This document shows positions 1 to 8,442 of a DNA stretch of 64,000 bases, piece after piece; positions within the stretch are counted from its first letter, which is position 1, and every line of letters begins with the position of its first letter. A program made the translations under genes and the position numbers. Source of the stretch: Tetragenococcus solitarius NBRC 100494 (GTDB lineage Bacteria > Bacillota > Bacilli > Lactobacillales > Enterococcaceae). The stretch lies in NCBI RefSeq assembly GCF_001544195.1, contig NZ_BCPY01000005.1:1-64000 (forward strand). Reading direction: 5' to 3'. The notes under the pieces were generated by a model. That model was not told where the DNA came from, did no database searches, and saw only the letters and a list, made by a program, of their open reading frames with translations.

Positions 1-19
1 ATATATACTGTCGAACTTT

Positions 20-1039
20 TTACTTAGCGAAAAAATCTAAAATTGTTTGGTAGACAGATTCTTGATCAACTTCATTGATAACTTCGTGTTTCATATCAGG
101 AAAATTAAGCATTTTTACATTCGTATAGCCAATTTTGCGTAGAGTCTTTTTCGTATCGGATAAACCTTTTACACCACCTGTAATAGTAACATCTTCTGAC
201 CCAGTAATACTCAAAATAGGTAAATCAGAATTCTGACAGGTAAATAAGTGCGTCTCTTTCAGACGACGGACTCCTTCCCAAATGGTTGTAACTCCCAAAT
301 TATTATATCCAGGCAGCATACGTGGATCACGCAAGGCCTTTTCTACTTGTATTTGATCGTTCGTTAGCCACCTTTTATCCGTCGAACCAAAGCGAGTTAA
401 TTTTTTTATAACCCAAGAATAACTTTTTTTACCTGCTAATAGATCGGAAAAAAGTGCAAGAATAACGCCATATTTGGCTTTTTTCTCGTACTGGACGGTC
501 CCTGTCATTAATAGTTTAGCAATCATTTGATCATTTTTTTGTAAATATAAACGTGCTAGAACTGAACCAAAAGAATGACCATAAAAATAAACATCTAGAT
601 CGGCAAAACGTTCATTAATAAATTGGGGAATCTTAAGCTGATCATTAAGCATGCGCTTGATACCAGGCATCTGGCCTAAAGGATTCTTTTTATCTATAGA
701 CTCTCCATGACCACGATTATCACTCAAAATAACTGCAAAACCATTTTTGGCTAAAAAAGCTGCCAAATGGCTATAACGCAGCCGATGTTCTAATAGTCCA
801 TGAATAACTTGTATTGCAGCTTTTACCGGCTGTTTTTTTGGTTGAAATATTGTAAGTGCTAGTGGCAAACCATCACTAGCGATTAAATAAATATCTTCTT
901 GAGTGAACTTTTCTGAAACAGCTTCTTCTACCCTTTCTGGTAGAGCGACTTTTAAAGTGATGTTTTCCGGCTGGTTTCTAAATAAAAAGTAGCCAGCTAA
1001 ACCAATAAAACTACTAAAAAGAAACTTGTTCTTTTTCAA
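20..1039 (-). CDS. Alpha/beta hydrolase, lysophospholipase/monoglyceride lipase type
   Basis: A 339-residue serine hydrolase of the PldB-like alpha/beta-hydrolase family. The nucleophile elbow GHSFG lies at residues 154-158 (Ser156). An oxyanion-type HG follows a hydrophobic strand near residues 80-81. Candidate acid and histidine are in GSEDVT and in MKHEV near residue 318. Residues 5-20 are hydrophobic, so the enzyme is probably membrane-anchored; no lipobox is seen. I chose a TTG start because AGGAGG and GAGGAG motifs lie just before it and an extended -10 box (TG-T-TATAAT) sits about 60 bp upstream. The frame stays open further upstream to 1270, but that part lacks family similarity. The substrate is likely a lipid or ester but cannot be read from the sequence. 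Confidence 0.85.
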   Translation of the reverse strand: MKKNKFLFSSFIGLAGYFLFRNQPENITLKVALPERVEEAVSEKFTQEDIYLIASDGLPLALTIFQPKKQPVKAAIQVIHGLLEHRLRYSHLAAFLAKNGFAVILSDNRGHGESIDKKNPLGQMPGIKRMLNDQLKIPQFINERFADLDVYFYGHSFGSVLARLYLQKNDQMIAKLLMTGTVQYEKKAKYGVILALFSDLLAGKKSYSWVIKKLTRFGSTDKRWLTNDQIQVEKALRDPRMLPGYNNLGVTTIWEGVRRLKETHLFTCQNSDLPILSITGSEDVTITGGVKGLSDTKKTLRKIGYTNVKMLNFPDMKHEVINEVDQESVYQTILDFFAK

Positions 1040-1094
1040 ATCTCCTCTTCCTCCTTTCACTATTACCATAATATACCAATCTTTGTTACGCTTA

Positions 1095-1104
1095 ATTATA
1101 ACAC
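1095..1104 (-). promoter_or_regulatory. Extended -10 promoter element for the hydrolase gene
   Basis: On the minus strand the sequence reads TGTGTTATAAT, a TGn-TATAAT extended -10 element. It lies about 55 bp upstream of the TTG start of the hydrolase. No good -35 box is seen at 17 bp, as is common for extended -10 promoters. The rest of 1105-1317 holds nothing I recognise. Confidence 0.45.
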
Positions 1105-1317
1105 AATCGATTCTTTCTATAGAGCGTAATTTTAATAACAAAAAACGATTCTCTTTTATTACCACCCACTTAATATTAATGATGTAAATATAAAAGAAGC
1201 TTTTCAAACCGCCTTGTGTTTCTAAAAAAAGAAAATATATGAAGTTTGTCTTTTTTTTGACCAATATCAAGAAAAGTACATCTATTGGTTACCGTTTATC
1301 AAATTTTATTCCTTTAT

Positions 1318-1353
1318 ATAAAAAAATTCCAAACGAAGTCAATCGTCTGGAAT
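1318..1353 (-). terminator. Rho-independent terminator after trxA
   Basis: On the minus strand an 11-bp stem (ATTCCAGACGA with TCGTTTGGAAT, one G-U pair) with a six-base loop is followed by a run of T. It lies 20 bp past the trxA stop codon. Confidence 0.85.
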
Positions 1354-1371
1354 CTTTTAGCTAATAAAATT

Positions 1372-1686
1372 TTACATGTGAGAAGTAATCATCGTTTCTA
1401 ATTGGTCTTTTGTTTGTACACCAATTGCTTTATCGACAACTTCTCCGTCTTTTTTCAGAATTAATGTTGGGATACTCATAATACCAAAACTAGCAGGTAC
1501 TTCTGGGTTTTCGTCCACATCAATTTTTACTACTCGGAACTCATCTTCATCATACTCTGATTCGATTTGTTCTAAAATAGGTGCTTGCATTCTGCAAGGG
1601 CCACACCAAGTTGCCCAAAAATCAATTAAGACTAAACCATTTTCTGTTTCTACATTAAAATTTTTGTCTGTTACTGCTTGTGCCAT
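1372..1686 (-). CDS. trxA: Thioredoxin
   Basis: A 104-residue cytoplasmic thioredoxin that passes electrons from thioredoxin reductase to protein disulfides, ribonucleotide reductase and other targets. The redox site WCGPC is at residues 27-31, preceded by the usual DFWAT strand. The cis-proline loop SIPT is near residue 73. Length is normal for the family. ATG was chosen at 1684-1686 because a GGAGGTT Shine-Dalgarno precedes it; upstream in-frame codons are not conserved. It is downstream of mutS2 on the same strand with an 80-bp gap and ends at a clear terminator, an order common in enterococci and lactobacilli. Confidence 0.97.
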   Translation of the reverse strand: MAQAVTDKNFNVETENGLVLIDFWATWCGPCRMQAPILEQIESEYDEDEFRVVKIDVDENPEVPASFGIMSIPTLILKKDGEVVDKAIGVQTKDQLETMITSHM

Positions 1687-1766
1687 TTTTTGTAACCTCC
1701 AATTCAATAGATAAAGTATAGCACCTTCATCCACACTTGCAAATTAACTTGCTTAAAGCTCTTTTC

Positions 1767-4142
1767 CTATTTAAAATTGACAATCGTTGCTCCATTACCA
1801 CCTTGATTGGCAGGCGCAAAATCAAAATCTTTTACACTACGATGTTTTTTCAAATAATTGAAGACACCTTTTCTTAAAGCCCCCGTGCCTTTTCCATGAA
1901 CAATGGTCACTTGCGGATAACCTGCTAAAATCGCAGCATCTAAATATTGGTCAAGTTCATTTAAGGCATCTTCATAGTGTTTTCCTCTTAAATCCAACTG
2001 ATTGGAAACATGGGGACCAGAGGAATTTAATGTAGATACATGACGTTTAGGTGTAGCTGGTTCTTTAGCTGCAACTGCCTGTAAATCCTGTTCATCTACA
2101 TCCATCTTTAAAATTCCCAATTGGACTTGCCATTGGTTTTTACCTACTTTGTCTAACAATTCGCCTCGTTGATTATAAGGAATTACTAAAACTTCATCGC
2201 CCGCTTTAAATTGCTTTTGTTTTTTTGCTTTCTGTAAGACTTTATTTTTCTTCAGAGCATCTTCTGGCTGCTGTAGTTGATTTAATTGACCTTTAGCTTG
2301 AATCAATTCGTTTTCTTTTACGTTTTTCTGTCCGCTTTGTTGTTGCATTTTTCGTAGGTCAGAAATGATTTCATCTGATTTTTCTTTGGCCTGTTGAACA
2401 ATTTCATTAGCCTTTTCGCGGGCTTTGGCTAATTCATTTTCTCTTTGCTCATAAAAATATTGATAAGCTTCTTCTAGTTCTTTATGCAATTGTTCAGACT
2501 CACTCACATAATGACGTAACTCCAAGTACTCAGTTTCAGCCATCTTACGGCGATTTTCTAAGTCTGTAATCATTTCATTTAGATCCTGACTTTCACCGTC
2601 CATAATCTGTTTAGCAGATTCAATCAGGGAATGATTTAATCCCAAACGCCGTGAAATTTCAAAAGCATTACTGCGCCCTGGAACGCCAATTAGTAACTTA
2701 TAAGTCGGACTGAGTGTATCGACATCAAACTCCATAGAGGCATTCACTGTTTTAGGACGATTATAACCATAAACTTTTAACTCAGGATAGTGAGTTGTGG
2801 CCATAACATAAGCTTGTTTAGCAGCTAAATCATCTAAAATCGCGATGGCTAAAGCAGCACCTTCTTGAGGATCAGTGCCTGCTCCTAACTCGTCAAATAA
2901 GACTAAACTATTCTCATCAACTTTTTCTAAGACTTCAACGATAGTGGTCATATGAGATGAAAAAGTCGATAAATTTTGTTCAATCGATTGTTCGTCACCA
3001 ATATCCGCAAAAATTTCATTGAAAATTCCCATCTGACTATCTTCACCAGCGGGAATCGGCAAGCCGGCTTGTCCCATTAGCTGTAATAACCCCAGCGTTT
3101 TTAGTGTGATTGTCTTTCCCCCCGTATTAGGTCCAGTAATAACGACAGCTTGGTAGTCTTCGCCAATCATAATGTCATTAGCGACCACTTTGGTTTGATC
3201 CAAAAGAGGATGTCTTGCTTGTTTAAAATAAACATGATTTTTTTGATTAATAAGAGGAACCACAGCTTTTAAATCCTTAGCATAACGAGCTTTGGCATTC
3301 ATAAAATCAAATTTTCCAATCACATAAGCATTATGCAAAATTTCTTTACGGTTAGGAACTAATTCTGCTGACAGTTCAGATAAAATACGAGCAATTTCAT
3401 CTCTTTCAGCAATCTGATATTGACGTAAACGGTTATTTAGTTCCACCACTTGCCCAGGCTCAATGAAAAGTGTTTGACCTGAAGAACTTTGATCATGCAC
3501 AACACCGCCAAATACATTTCGATTTTCCTGTTTAACCGGAATGACATAGCGCTCATTGCGCATAGTAATAAGAGTATCATTAAGGTAACGGGCCTGTTTT
3601 CCGTGAACAATTCCATCTAAATTTTCCCGAATGCTTTGTTCTGTACGTGTAATGTTACGGCGGATGGTTCTAATCGCTTCAGAGGCTTCATCTGTCACGC
3701 GACCCTCTTCGTCAATCGCCGTCTTCAATCGTCGTCTTAAAGAAGGCAATGCTGTCAATTGTTCTTGCCAACCATATAAACGGTAAAACTGTATTTCATC
3801 TTCTTTAAATTCTTCCAAAAAACGATCCACTTCTGCTGTAGTCGATAAAATACGAGAGATCTGGGATAATTCAACACCGTTTAAGTCAGCACCAATTTCA
3901 ATCCTTTTCATATGCGGCTGAATATTTTCAATTTTTGGAATTGGGATTCCCCCGCGCAGTCGAAGGACTTTCATCGCATCATCTGTTTCTTCCAAATAAG
4001 ATGTAATTTTGGAAATTTCTTTAACCGGCATTAAAGCTTGTAATTCTTCCTTACCTTGCTCTGTAACCAAATATTGCGCAATCTGCGTTTTCACTTGATC
4101 AAACTCAAGAGTAGCTAAAATAGCCTGATTTAATTCCGCCAT
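1767..4142 (-). CDS. mutS2: MutS2 family ATPase/endonuclease
   Basis: A 791-residue MutS paralogue lacking the mismatch-recognition domain. The Walker A motif GPNTGGKT is near residues 335-342, followed by the Walker B region (LVLFDELGAGTDP). A long coiled coil spans about residues 515-640. A C-terminal Smr nuclease domain carries LDLRGKH near 715 and HGKGTGALR near 750. MutS2 was first described as an anti-recombination nuclease; in Bacillus it also binds collided ribosomes and promotes their rescue. The start is ATG with AGGTG upstream. It lies between cvpA and trxA on the same strand, the conserved order in this group. Confidence 0.97.
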   Translation of the reverse strand: MAELNQAILATLEFDQVKTQIAQYLVTEQGKEELQALMPVKEISKITSYLEETDDAMKVLRLRGGIPIPKIENIQPHMKRIEIGADLNGVELSQISRILSTTAEVDRFLEEFKEDEIQFYRLYGWQEQLTALPSLRRRLKTAIDEEGRVTDEASEAIRTIRRNITRTEQSIRENLDGIVHGKQARYLNDTLITMRNERYVIPVKQENRNVFGGVVHDQSSSGQTLFIEPGQVVELNNRLRQYQIAERDEIARILSELSAELVPNRKEILHNAYVIGKFDFMNAKARYAKDLKAVVPLINQKNHVYFKQARHPLLDQTKVVANDIMIGEDYQAVVITGPNTGGKTITLKTLGLLQLMGQAGLPIPAGEDSQMGIFNEIFADIGDEQSIEQNLSTFSSHMTTIVEVLEKVDENSLVLFDELGAGTDPQEGAALAIAILDDLAAKQAYVMATTHYPELKVYGYNRPKTVNASMEFDVDTLSPTYKLLIGVPGRSNAFEISRRLGLNHSLIESAKQIMDGESQDLNEMITDLENRRKMAETEYLELRHYVSESEQLHKELEEAYQYFYEQRENELAKAREKANEIVQQAKEKSDEIISDLRKMQQQSGQKNVKENELIQAKGQLNQLQQPEDALKKNKVLQKAKKQKQFKAGDEVLVIPYNQRGELLDKVGKNQWQVQLGILKMDVDEQDLQAVAAKEPATPKRHVSTLNSSGPHVSNQLDLRGKHYEDALNELDQYLDAAILAGYPQVTIVHGKGTGALRKGVFNYLKKHRSVKDFDFAPANQGGNGATIVNFK

Positions 4143-4182
4143 TTTTTCACCTACTTTCTTCCTTTCTTTTTAGCGTTAAAAT

Positions 4183-4218
4183 AGAGCAGTTTTGCATACA
4201 TTTGCAAAAGACTGCTCT
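4183..4218 (-). terminator. Hairpin between cvpA and mutS2, possible attenuator
   Basis: On the minus strand AGAGCAG-TC-TTTTGCA pairs with TGCAAAA-CTGCTCT, a long stem with a small bulge. It is followed by ATTTTAA, a weak T tract. It lies directly after the cvpA stop and 40 bp before mutS2, so it may reduce or process read-through rather than fully stop transcription. Confidence 0.55.
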
Positions 4219-4223
4219 ACCTA

Positions 4224-4766
4224 TTAGATAATATCGGTTATCCATAATTTATCTAGCATACTAGATAAAAAAGGCGTCTTATCCACAATAAAATCAGCAG
4301 TAAAACTTCGAGAAAAAATATTCTGGATTGCATTGATTGGTACCATGGTTAAAACTTTTAAAAAGAATAAAATCGTCAAGTACATTAATATCGTATTTAA
4401 AATCCCTGCTACCAGCCAGTCATCTTCTAAGATCCGTTTGAATCGGAGGTTCTTGAGAAAAATCATGACGAATTTGGTAAGCAGCCAGCCAAAAATTAAC
4501 CATCCCATAAAGGCAACAGCTGCGTAATAAGCCTTATCTAAATCAAAAGATAAAGCTTGGCTGTAATAAACCATTTTGGCATCTGGTGTTACAGATAAAT
4601 AAGGGACATATAGCTCGATCTTTTGACCCCAACTTTGATAAAGGCTCATTGCAAGAAAAAAGGATAAGATACAACCTACAGTATATACCAACTGCAAAGC
4701 TGTTGCTCGTCTTGCACCATTATAAAAAGAAAATAATAATAGTAAAAAGATTATAAAACCAATCAT
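4224..4766 (-). CDS. cvpA: CvpA family membrane protein
   Basis: A 180-residue integral membrane protein with about four hydrophobic segments (near residues 1-20, 25-45, 80-105 and 115-145), matching the CvpA family (colicin V production protein homologues). The family's molecular role is unknown, though it often sits between zapA and mutS2 as here. The start is an ATG closely following zapA (16-bp gap). The enterococcal homologues have the same length. Called on topology and gene order rather than on a catalytic motif. Confidence 0.8.
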   Translation of the reverse strand: MIGFIIFLLLLFSFYNGARRATALQLVYTVGCILSFFLAMSLYQSWGQKIELYVPYLSVTPDAKMVYYSQALSFDLDKAYYAAVAFMGWLIFGWLLTKFVMIFLKNLRFKRILEDDWLVAGILNTILMYLTILFFLKVLTMVPINAIQNIFSRSFTADFIVDKTPFLSSMLDKLWITDII

Positions 4767-4782
4767 TCAGTCTTCCTTTCTG

Positions 4783-5223
4783 CTAGCTTTGAGTTACTTT
4801 TTGTTGAATACTCTGCTTGCGTTTTTCATTTAAAATTTGTTGCGCTTGTACATGGTTATTCACTCTTATATTGTTGTTTCCCTGTTTTTTTAAGGCTTTC
4901 TTTGCTTCTTGTTCCACTTTTTCAATACGTTGAATACGGTTTTTAAGTTCTGCGGCTTCATCGGCTCTTTCCTGTAAAGCCTTGTTCTCTTTTTCTAATT
5001 TTAACAATTCCTCTTGTTTTTTTAATTGATCAGATACCGTATTAATAGCAAGTAAGATGGCTGCTTGCTCGCTATCTAGTCCTGCAGACATTTTTTTAAT
5101 TTCTTTAAGCTGATCGTTAACAAGTTCAGTTACCATTTTCATATGCTTAGGATTTTCATTACTGATGATGGTGTAATTCTGATTTTCAATTACCGCTTTA
5201 AATCGACTTTTCTGCTTTGCCAC
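4783..5223 (-). CDS. zapA: Cell division protein ZapA
   Basis: A 146-residue ZapA-type protein that crosslinks FtsZ filaments at midcell. Residues 1-80 form the ZapA globular domain (FKAVIENQNYTI..., then the AAILLAIN helix). Residues 75-115 form a lysine/glutamate-rich coiled coil, as in Bacillus ZapA, with an extra basic tail. The start codon is GTG, supported by GGAGG nine bases upstream. It is the first gene of zapA-cvpA-(hairpin)-mutS2 and diverges from rnhC, which is the order known from Bacillus and enterococci. Confidence 0.9.
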   Translation of the reverse strand: MAKQKSRFKAVIENQNYTIISNENPKHMKMVTELVNDQLKEIKKMSAGLDSEQAAILLAINTVSDQLKKQEELLKLEKENKALQERADEAAELKNRIQRIEKVEQEAKKALKKQGNNNIRVNNHVQAQQILNEKRKQSIQQKVTQS

Positions 5224-5410
5224 CTTGCTCAGCCTCCCAAACCTATCGGTATTTATTATTATAACACTCTCAATGTTTTTCTTGAAAACACCTTACCATT
5301 ATAAAGGAAAACTTTAAATTTTTCCATGCATTCATTTATTTTACTATATTTCATTTAAATATGCATTATGCTAAAATAAAACAATCCTATTAGAGAGAAG
5401 GAAAGACTCT

Positions 5411-6349
5411 ATGGCAACAACTGTTATTAAGTTATCTCCTCAACAATTAAAAAAAGCCGAACAATACTACAAAGATTACATAACATCTCGTAAAATCCCG
5501 CATGCCGCTTTTTTTGCGAAAAAAAAGGGCGTTACTATTACTGCTTATCCTTCTGGCAAAGTGATGTTTCAAGGAGAAAATGAAGACCAAGAAGCTGCAT
5601 TATGGGAAAATTCGCCGATTCAAAAAAGCAAAACGTCAGGAAGTTTGCCTGCAGGTTTTTCCAAAAAAAGTATCATTGGAAGTGACGAAGTGGGTAATGG
5701 CAGTTATTTTGGTCCCTTAGTGGTCTGTGCAGCTTATGTTGATAAAACACACTTAGACGAGCTAAAAAAACTAGGAGTAAAAGATTCCAAAAAGCTAAGT
5801 GATCAGCAAATTTTAGCACTTGCTCCCAAGCTAAAAAAGCTGATTTATTATCAAAAATTAACAGTTATGCCAAAAAAATACAATGAAATACAGCCGAAGT
5901 ATAATGCTGTTCATATGAAAGTAGCTCTGCATAATCATTGTATTGGTCTGTTATTAGAAAAGATAAGTCCGCAACAACCCGAAGCTATTTTAATTGATCA
6001 ATTTGCGCAAGAATCTACCTATCGAAAATACCTAAAAACTGAGGAAAATCCAGTCACACAAAACCTTTATTTCATTACTAAAGGAGAACAGTATCACTTA
6101 GCTGTGGCGGCAGCTTCTATTATTTGCCGCGCCGAATTTTTGGATATATTAAAAAGACAATCCCAGGAAATCGGTATAAAACTTCCTTCAGGGGCAGGAG
6201 CACAATCAGATAAAAAAGCAGCAGAAATCATTACAAAAGGCGGTGTCGAATTATTAGGACATTACGCCAAACTTCATTTTAAAAATACTGAAAAAGCACA
6301 GAAAATCGCAAAGAGGAATGAACAAAGCGACTTCCACTCACTTCATTAA
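5411..6349 (+). CDS. rnhC: Ribonuclease HIII
   Basis: A 312-residue RNase HIII, which cleaves the RNA strand of RNA-DNA hybrids. Residues 1-80 form the N-terminal TBP-like substrate-binding domain. The catalytic domain begins at GSDEVGNGSYFGP (about residues 95-107), where the DE pair gives acidic metal ligands. Further acidic ligands lie in VKDSKKLSD and ILIDQFAQ. The ATG follows a GAGAGAAGG ribosome binding site. The gene is divergent from zapA and ends in a terminator shared with the convergent chromate transporter pair. Confidence 0.96.
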   Translation: MATTVIKLSPQQLKKAEQYYKDYITSRKIPHAAFFAKKKGVTITAYPSGKVMFQGENEDQEAALWENSPIQKSKTSGSLPAGFSKKSIIGSDEVGNGSYFGPLVVCAAYVDKTHLDELKKLGVKDSKKLSDQQILALAPKLKKLIYYQKLTVMPKKYNEIQPKYNAVHMKVALHNHCIGLLLEKISPQQPEAILIDQFAQESTYRKYLKTEENPVTQNLYFITKGEQYHLAVAAASIICRAEFLDILKRQSQEIGIKLPSGAGAQSDKKAAEIITKGGVELLGHYAKLHFKNTEKAQKIAKRNEQSDFHSLH

Positions 6350-6350
6350 A

Positions 6351-6405
6351 AAAAAGAATCTTCAGTGTGGCCACCAACCCAAGAGCCAAACAGAAGATTC
6401 TTTTT
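6351..6405. terminator. Bidirectional terminator between rnhC and the chr pair
   Basis: A 13-bp perfect stem (AAAAAGAATCTTC with GAAGATTCTTTTT) encloses a 29-base loop. Both strands give a T run after the stem, so it can end rnhC (+) and the chromate transporter operon (-). Confidence 0.85.
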
Positions 6406-6408
6406 GCA

Positions 6409-6984
6409 TTAAGCAAATTGAAAAACAATACCGACCAAAGCTGATAAAGCAATAAAAATCACCGGATGTAAATTTTTAAATAATTTATGACGCATAATAA
6501 AAAACAATAGAATAGCCAACACAAGTGATTTCCAATTAATAACCCCTAACCAGCCTCCAGCATTATTAAGACTTGAGAAATCAAATAAATCCGACCATAC
6601 CACAGCAAACCCAGCAGCAGCGATAAGTGCGGTCGAAGCAGGTCTTAACCCATAAAATACAGCCTCTACATAGAAACTTTTACGAAATTTCATTATTAAT
6701 CCGCCAATCAGTAAAATAATGATAATCGCTGGTGAAACAAGGCCTAAAGTCGCAATAATACCGCCCAAAGGACCCGCTGTTAGATGTCCTGTATATGTCG
6801 CCATATTAATCCCAATGGCGCCTGGCGATGACTCAGAAATAGCAATCATATCCGCTAACTGATCATGAGTAAACCAAGCTGTACGATCAGAAATATCATA
6901 TAAGAAAGGCAAGGTAGCAAGTCCACCACCTACAGAAAATAAGCCTGTTTTAAAAAACTCATAAAAAAGCTGTAAATAAATCAT
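6409..6984 (-). CDS. Chromate transporter, half-size subunit (second of pair)
   Basis: A 191-residue single CHR-domain membrane protein. The family motif FSVGGGLATLPFL is near residues 15-27, and SPGAIGINMATYTG follows near 53-66. There are five to six hydrophobic segments. Half-size CHR proteins act as pairs; the best known function of the family is export of chromate, but many members have no tested substrate. The ATG overlaps the stop of the upstream paralogue by four bases (ATGA), implying translational coupling and a heteromeric carrier. Confidence 0.9.
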   Translation of the reverse strand: MIYLQLFYEFFKTGLFSVGGGLATLPFLYDISDRTAWFTHDQLADMIAISESSPGAIGINMATYTGHLTAGPLGGIIATLGLVSPAIIIILLIGGLIMKFRKSFYVEAVFYGLRPASTALIAAAGFAVVWSDLFDFSSLNNAGGWLGVINWKSLVLAILLFFIMRHKLFKNLHPVIFIALSALVGIVFQFA

Positions 6985-7529
6985 TTTTGTTGCTGCCTCC
7001 TTTCAAACAATTTAGCCGCAACTCCGATAACCCCAGCTAAAATAATAAATAATACCGGAGACAAACTAGTAAAGACAGAGAATGTAAAAACAAGTGCAAA
7101 GATTAAAATTCCAACTTTATCTACAACGGAATTTTTCCAAAGATTTAAAACTGCGTTTAAAATCAAAATATACACACTTACACGAATACCGGCAAATGCA
7201 TTTTGAATAATCGGCAACTCAGAAAAATTTCTCATAAACATAGAGATCAGTGTAATGATAATGTATGAAGGAAAAACAAATCCAAGGGGCGCTACAATCC
7301 CACCTATTGCGCCACGTTGTTTCTGACCGATGAAAGTTGCAGTATTGATAGCAATAATTCCTGGTGTCGTTTGGCCTATAGCAAAATAATCAACAAGTTC
7401 TTCATCCGTTGCCCATTTTTTATTCTTTACAACTTCCCTTTGTAAAATCGGTAGCATAGCGTAGCCACCACCAAAAGTTAACGCCCCAATTCGGCTAAAG
7501 GTAAAAAATAAATCGACAAATATGTTCAT
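6981..7529 (-). CDS. Chromate transporter, half-size subunit (first of pair)
   Basis: A 182-residue CHR-domain membrane protein, paralogous to the next gene. FGGGYAMLPILQREV is near residues 19-33 and TTPGIIAINTATFIG near 53-67. It is the promoter-proximal gene of a two-gene operon. The differences between the two halves (for example GGGYAMLP versus GGGLATLP) are the usual split between the two subunit types. No CHR regulator gene is adjacent; an inverted repeat lies 46 bp upstream of the ATG. Substrate not determined from sequence. Confidence 0.9.
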   Translation of the reverse strand: MNIFVDLFFTFSRIGALTFGGGYAMLPILQREVVKNKKWATDEELVDYFAIGQTTPGIIAINTATFIGQKQRGAIGGIVAPLGFVFPSYIIITLISMFMRNFSELPIIQNAFAGIRVSVYILILNAVLNLWKNSVVDKVGILIFALVFTFSVFTSLSPVLFIILAGVIGVAAKLFERRQQQK

Positions 7530-7574
7530 GATCCTCCTCCTTTAAAATAAACCATGCTATTAAAAGTTTTCGAA

Positions 7575-7615
7575 TTACCTAATGGTTATCAATTGTCATC
7601 TTACCATTAAGGTAA
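7575..7615. promoter_or_regulatory. Inverted repeat upstream of the chr pair
   Basis: TTACCTAATGGT at 7575-7586 is the inverted copy of ACCATTAAGGTAA at 7603-7615 with one extra base. The arms are separated by 16 bp that include AATTGTCA. It lies in the upstream region of the chromate transporter operon and could be a repressor operator or a leader hairpin. No T tract follows on either strand. Confidence 0.45.
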
Positions 7616-7781
7616 TAACAAAACCAGAAAATACCAAGTAGAATAACAAATCTTTTTCATTAAATGACTTACTTTGTTAAATGAAGAGTTGTTAAATTGA
7701 AAACAGGCGTAAAAACTGAATAATTTGAATTACTTTTATCTTTTATTATTTATTTGTAAAATATTATGAGAGGTGGTTAGT

Positions 7782-8042
7782 ATGAATAATAATAGACCAA
7801 AGGAATTAACTTTTACTTTATTCAAGCATGACATAAAAATTGATGCCTTCTACAATATGCTATATCAAATGAATGACATCATCTTAGCCTTATTTTTTAT
7901 CGCTGGAAGTCTCTTGTTTTTCAAGGAATCCACTAGTTTTTATGGATCGATTTTGTTTCTCATCGGTAGCTTTCAACTTTTAATAAGGCCATTAATTATG
8001 ATCAGTAGAGAAATCCATATACGCAATATCAAAAATAGGTGA
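7782..8042 (+). CDS. YrhK-like small membrane protein
   Basis: An 86-residue protein with two hydrophobic segments (about residues 33-50 and 56-72) and a basic tail ending HIRNIKNR. The pattern YNMLYQMNDI, then IAGSLLFF, then LIGSFQLLIRP resembles the YrhK domain of small Bacillus membrane proteins, whose function is unknown. ATG at 7782 was preferred because GAGGTGG lies six bases before it; an earlier GTG overlaps that site. It stands alone, followed by a tRNA gene. Confidence 0.7.
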   Translation: MNNNRPKELTFTLFKHDIKIDAFYNMLYQMNDIILALFFIAGSLLFFKESTSFYGSILFLIGSFQLLIRPLIMISREIHIRNIKNR

Positions 8043-8079
8043 ATTTTAATTTTCTAGCGGTTTTCACTTCAAGTAACTA

Positions 8080-8108
8080 TTGTCTATTTTGCTATTTTGG
8101 ATTATAAT
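8080..8108 (+). promoter_or_regulatory. Sigma-A promoter of the tRNA-Gly gene
   Basis: A -35 box TTGTCT at 8080-8085 and a perfect -10 box TATAAT at 8103-8108 are separated by 17 bp. The tRNA begins 12 bp downstream. Confidence 0.8.
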
Positions 8109-8120
8109 AGTTTGTGTTAT

Positions 8121-8191
8121 GCGGGTGTAGTTTAGTGGTAAAACAGAAGCTTCCCAAGCTTCCGTCGCGAGTTCGATTCTCGTCACCCGCT
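8121..8191 (+). tRNA. tRNA-Gly (anticodon CCC)
   Basis: The cloverleaf folds fully: acceptor stem GCGGGTG/CACCCGC, D arm GTTT/AAAC with loop AGTGGTA, anticodon stem GAAGC/GCTTC with loop TTCCCAA, T arm GCGAG/CTCGT with loop TTCGATT, and discriminator base T. Anticodon CCC is at 8153-8155, so it reads GGG. The 3' CCA is not encoded. It is a single-gene unit with its own promoter and terminator. Confidence 0.95.
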
Positions 8192-8199
8192 TATGTTTT

Positions 8200-8229
8200 G
8201 AAACGTTGGTAAAACAACGTTTTTTTTTT
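8200..8229 (+). terminator. Terminator of the tRNA-Gly gene
   Basis: An eight-base stem (AAACGTTG with CAACGTTT) and a short GTAAAA loop are followed by a run of at least nine T. It begins nine bases after the tRNA. Confidence 0.85.
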
Positions 8230-8381
8230 GAATTTTTTTGTCATACGTAGTACTGATATTCATAGAAAAATTTCTTAATAAATAAATTAGACAAGGAAGT
8301 GCCAAAAAATTCTCCATGTTTGAAATAAGAGGCTTTAAATACTCCACCTTCCGAATCACTTTGACGTCTTTATTGCACCAC

Positions 8382-8420
8382 AAAAAAATGGAAGCTAGTT
8401 TCAACTAGCTTCCATTTTTT
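8382..8420 (-). terminator. Terminator after the opuA operon
   Basis: A strong stem (AAATGGAAGCTAGTT paired with AACTAGCTTCCATTT, three-base loop) is flanked by A and T tracts, so it works on both strands. It lies 23 bp past the opuAC stop. The 8230-8381 stretch beyond it holds no credible gene. Confidence 0.9.
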
Positions 8421-8442
8421 TACTTTTATAGATGAATAGAGT

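Noticed and set aside
1040-1270. In-frame extension of the lipase-like gene by 77 codons
   Set aside because: No conserved sequence, and an extended -10 box and Shine-Dalgarno sites lie inside it, favouring the downstream TTG.
8183-8404. 73-codon frame on the minus strand next to the tRNA
   Set aside because: It overlaps the tRNA 3' end and both flanking terminators and has no ribosome site or family similarity.
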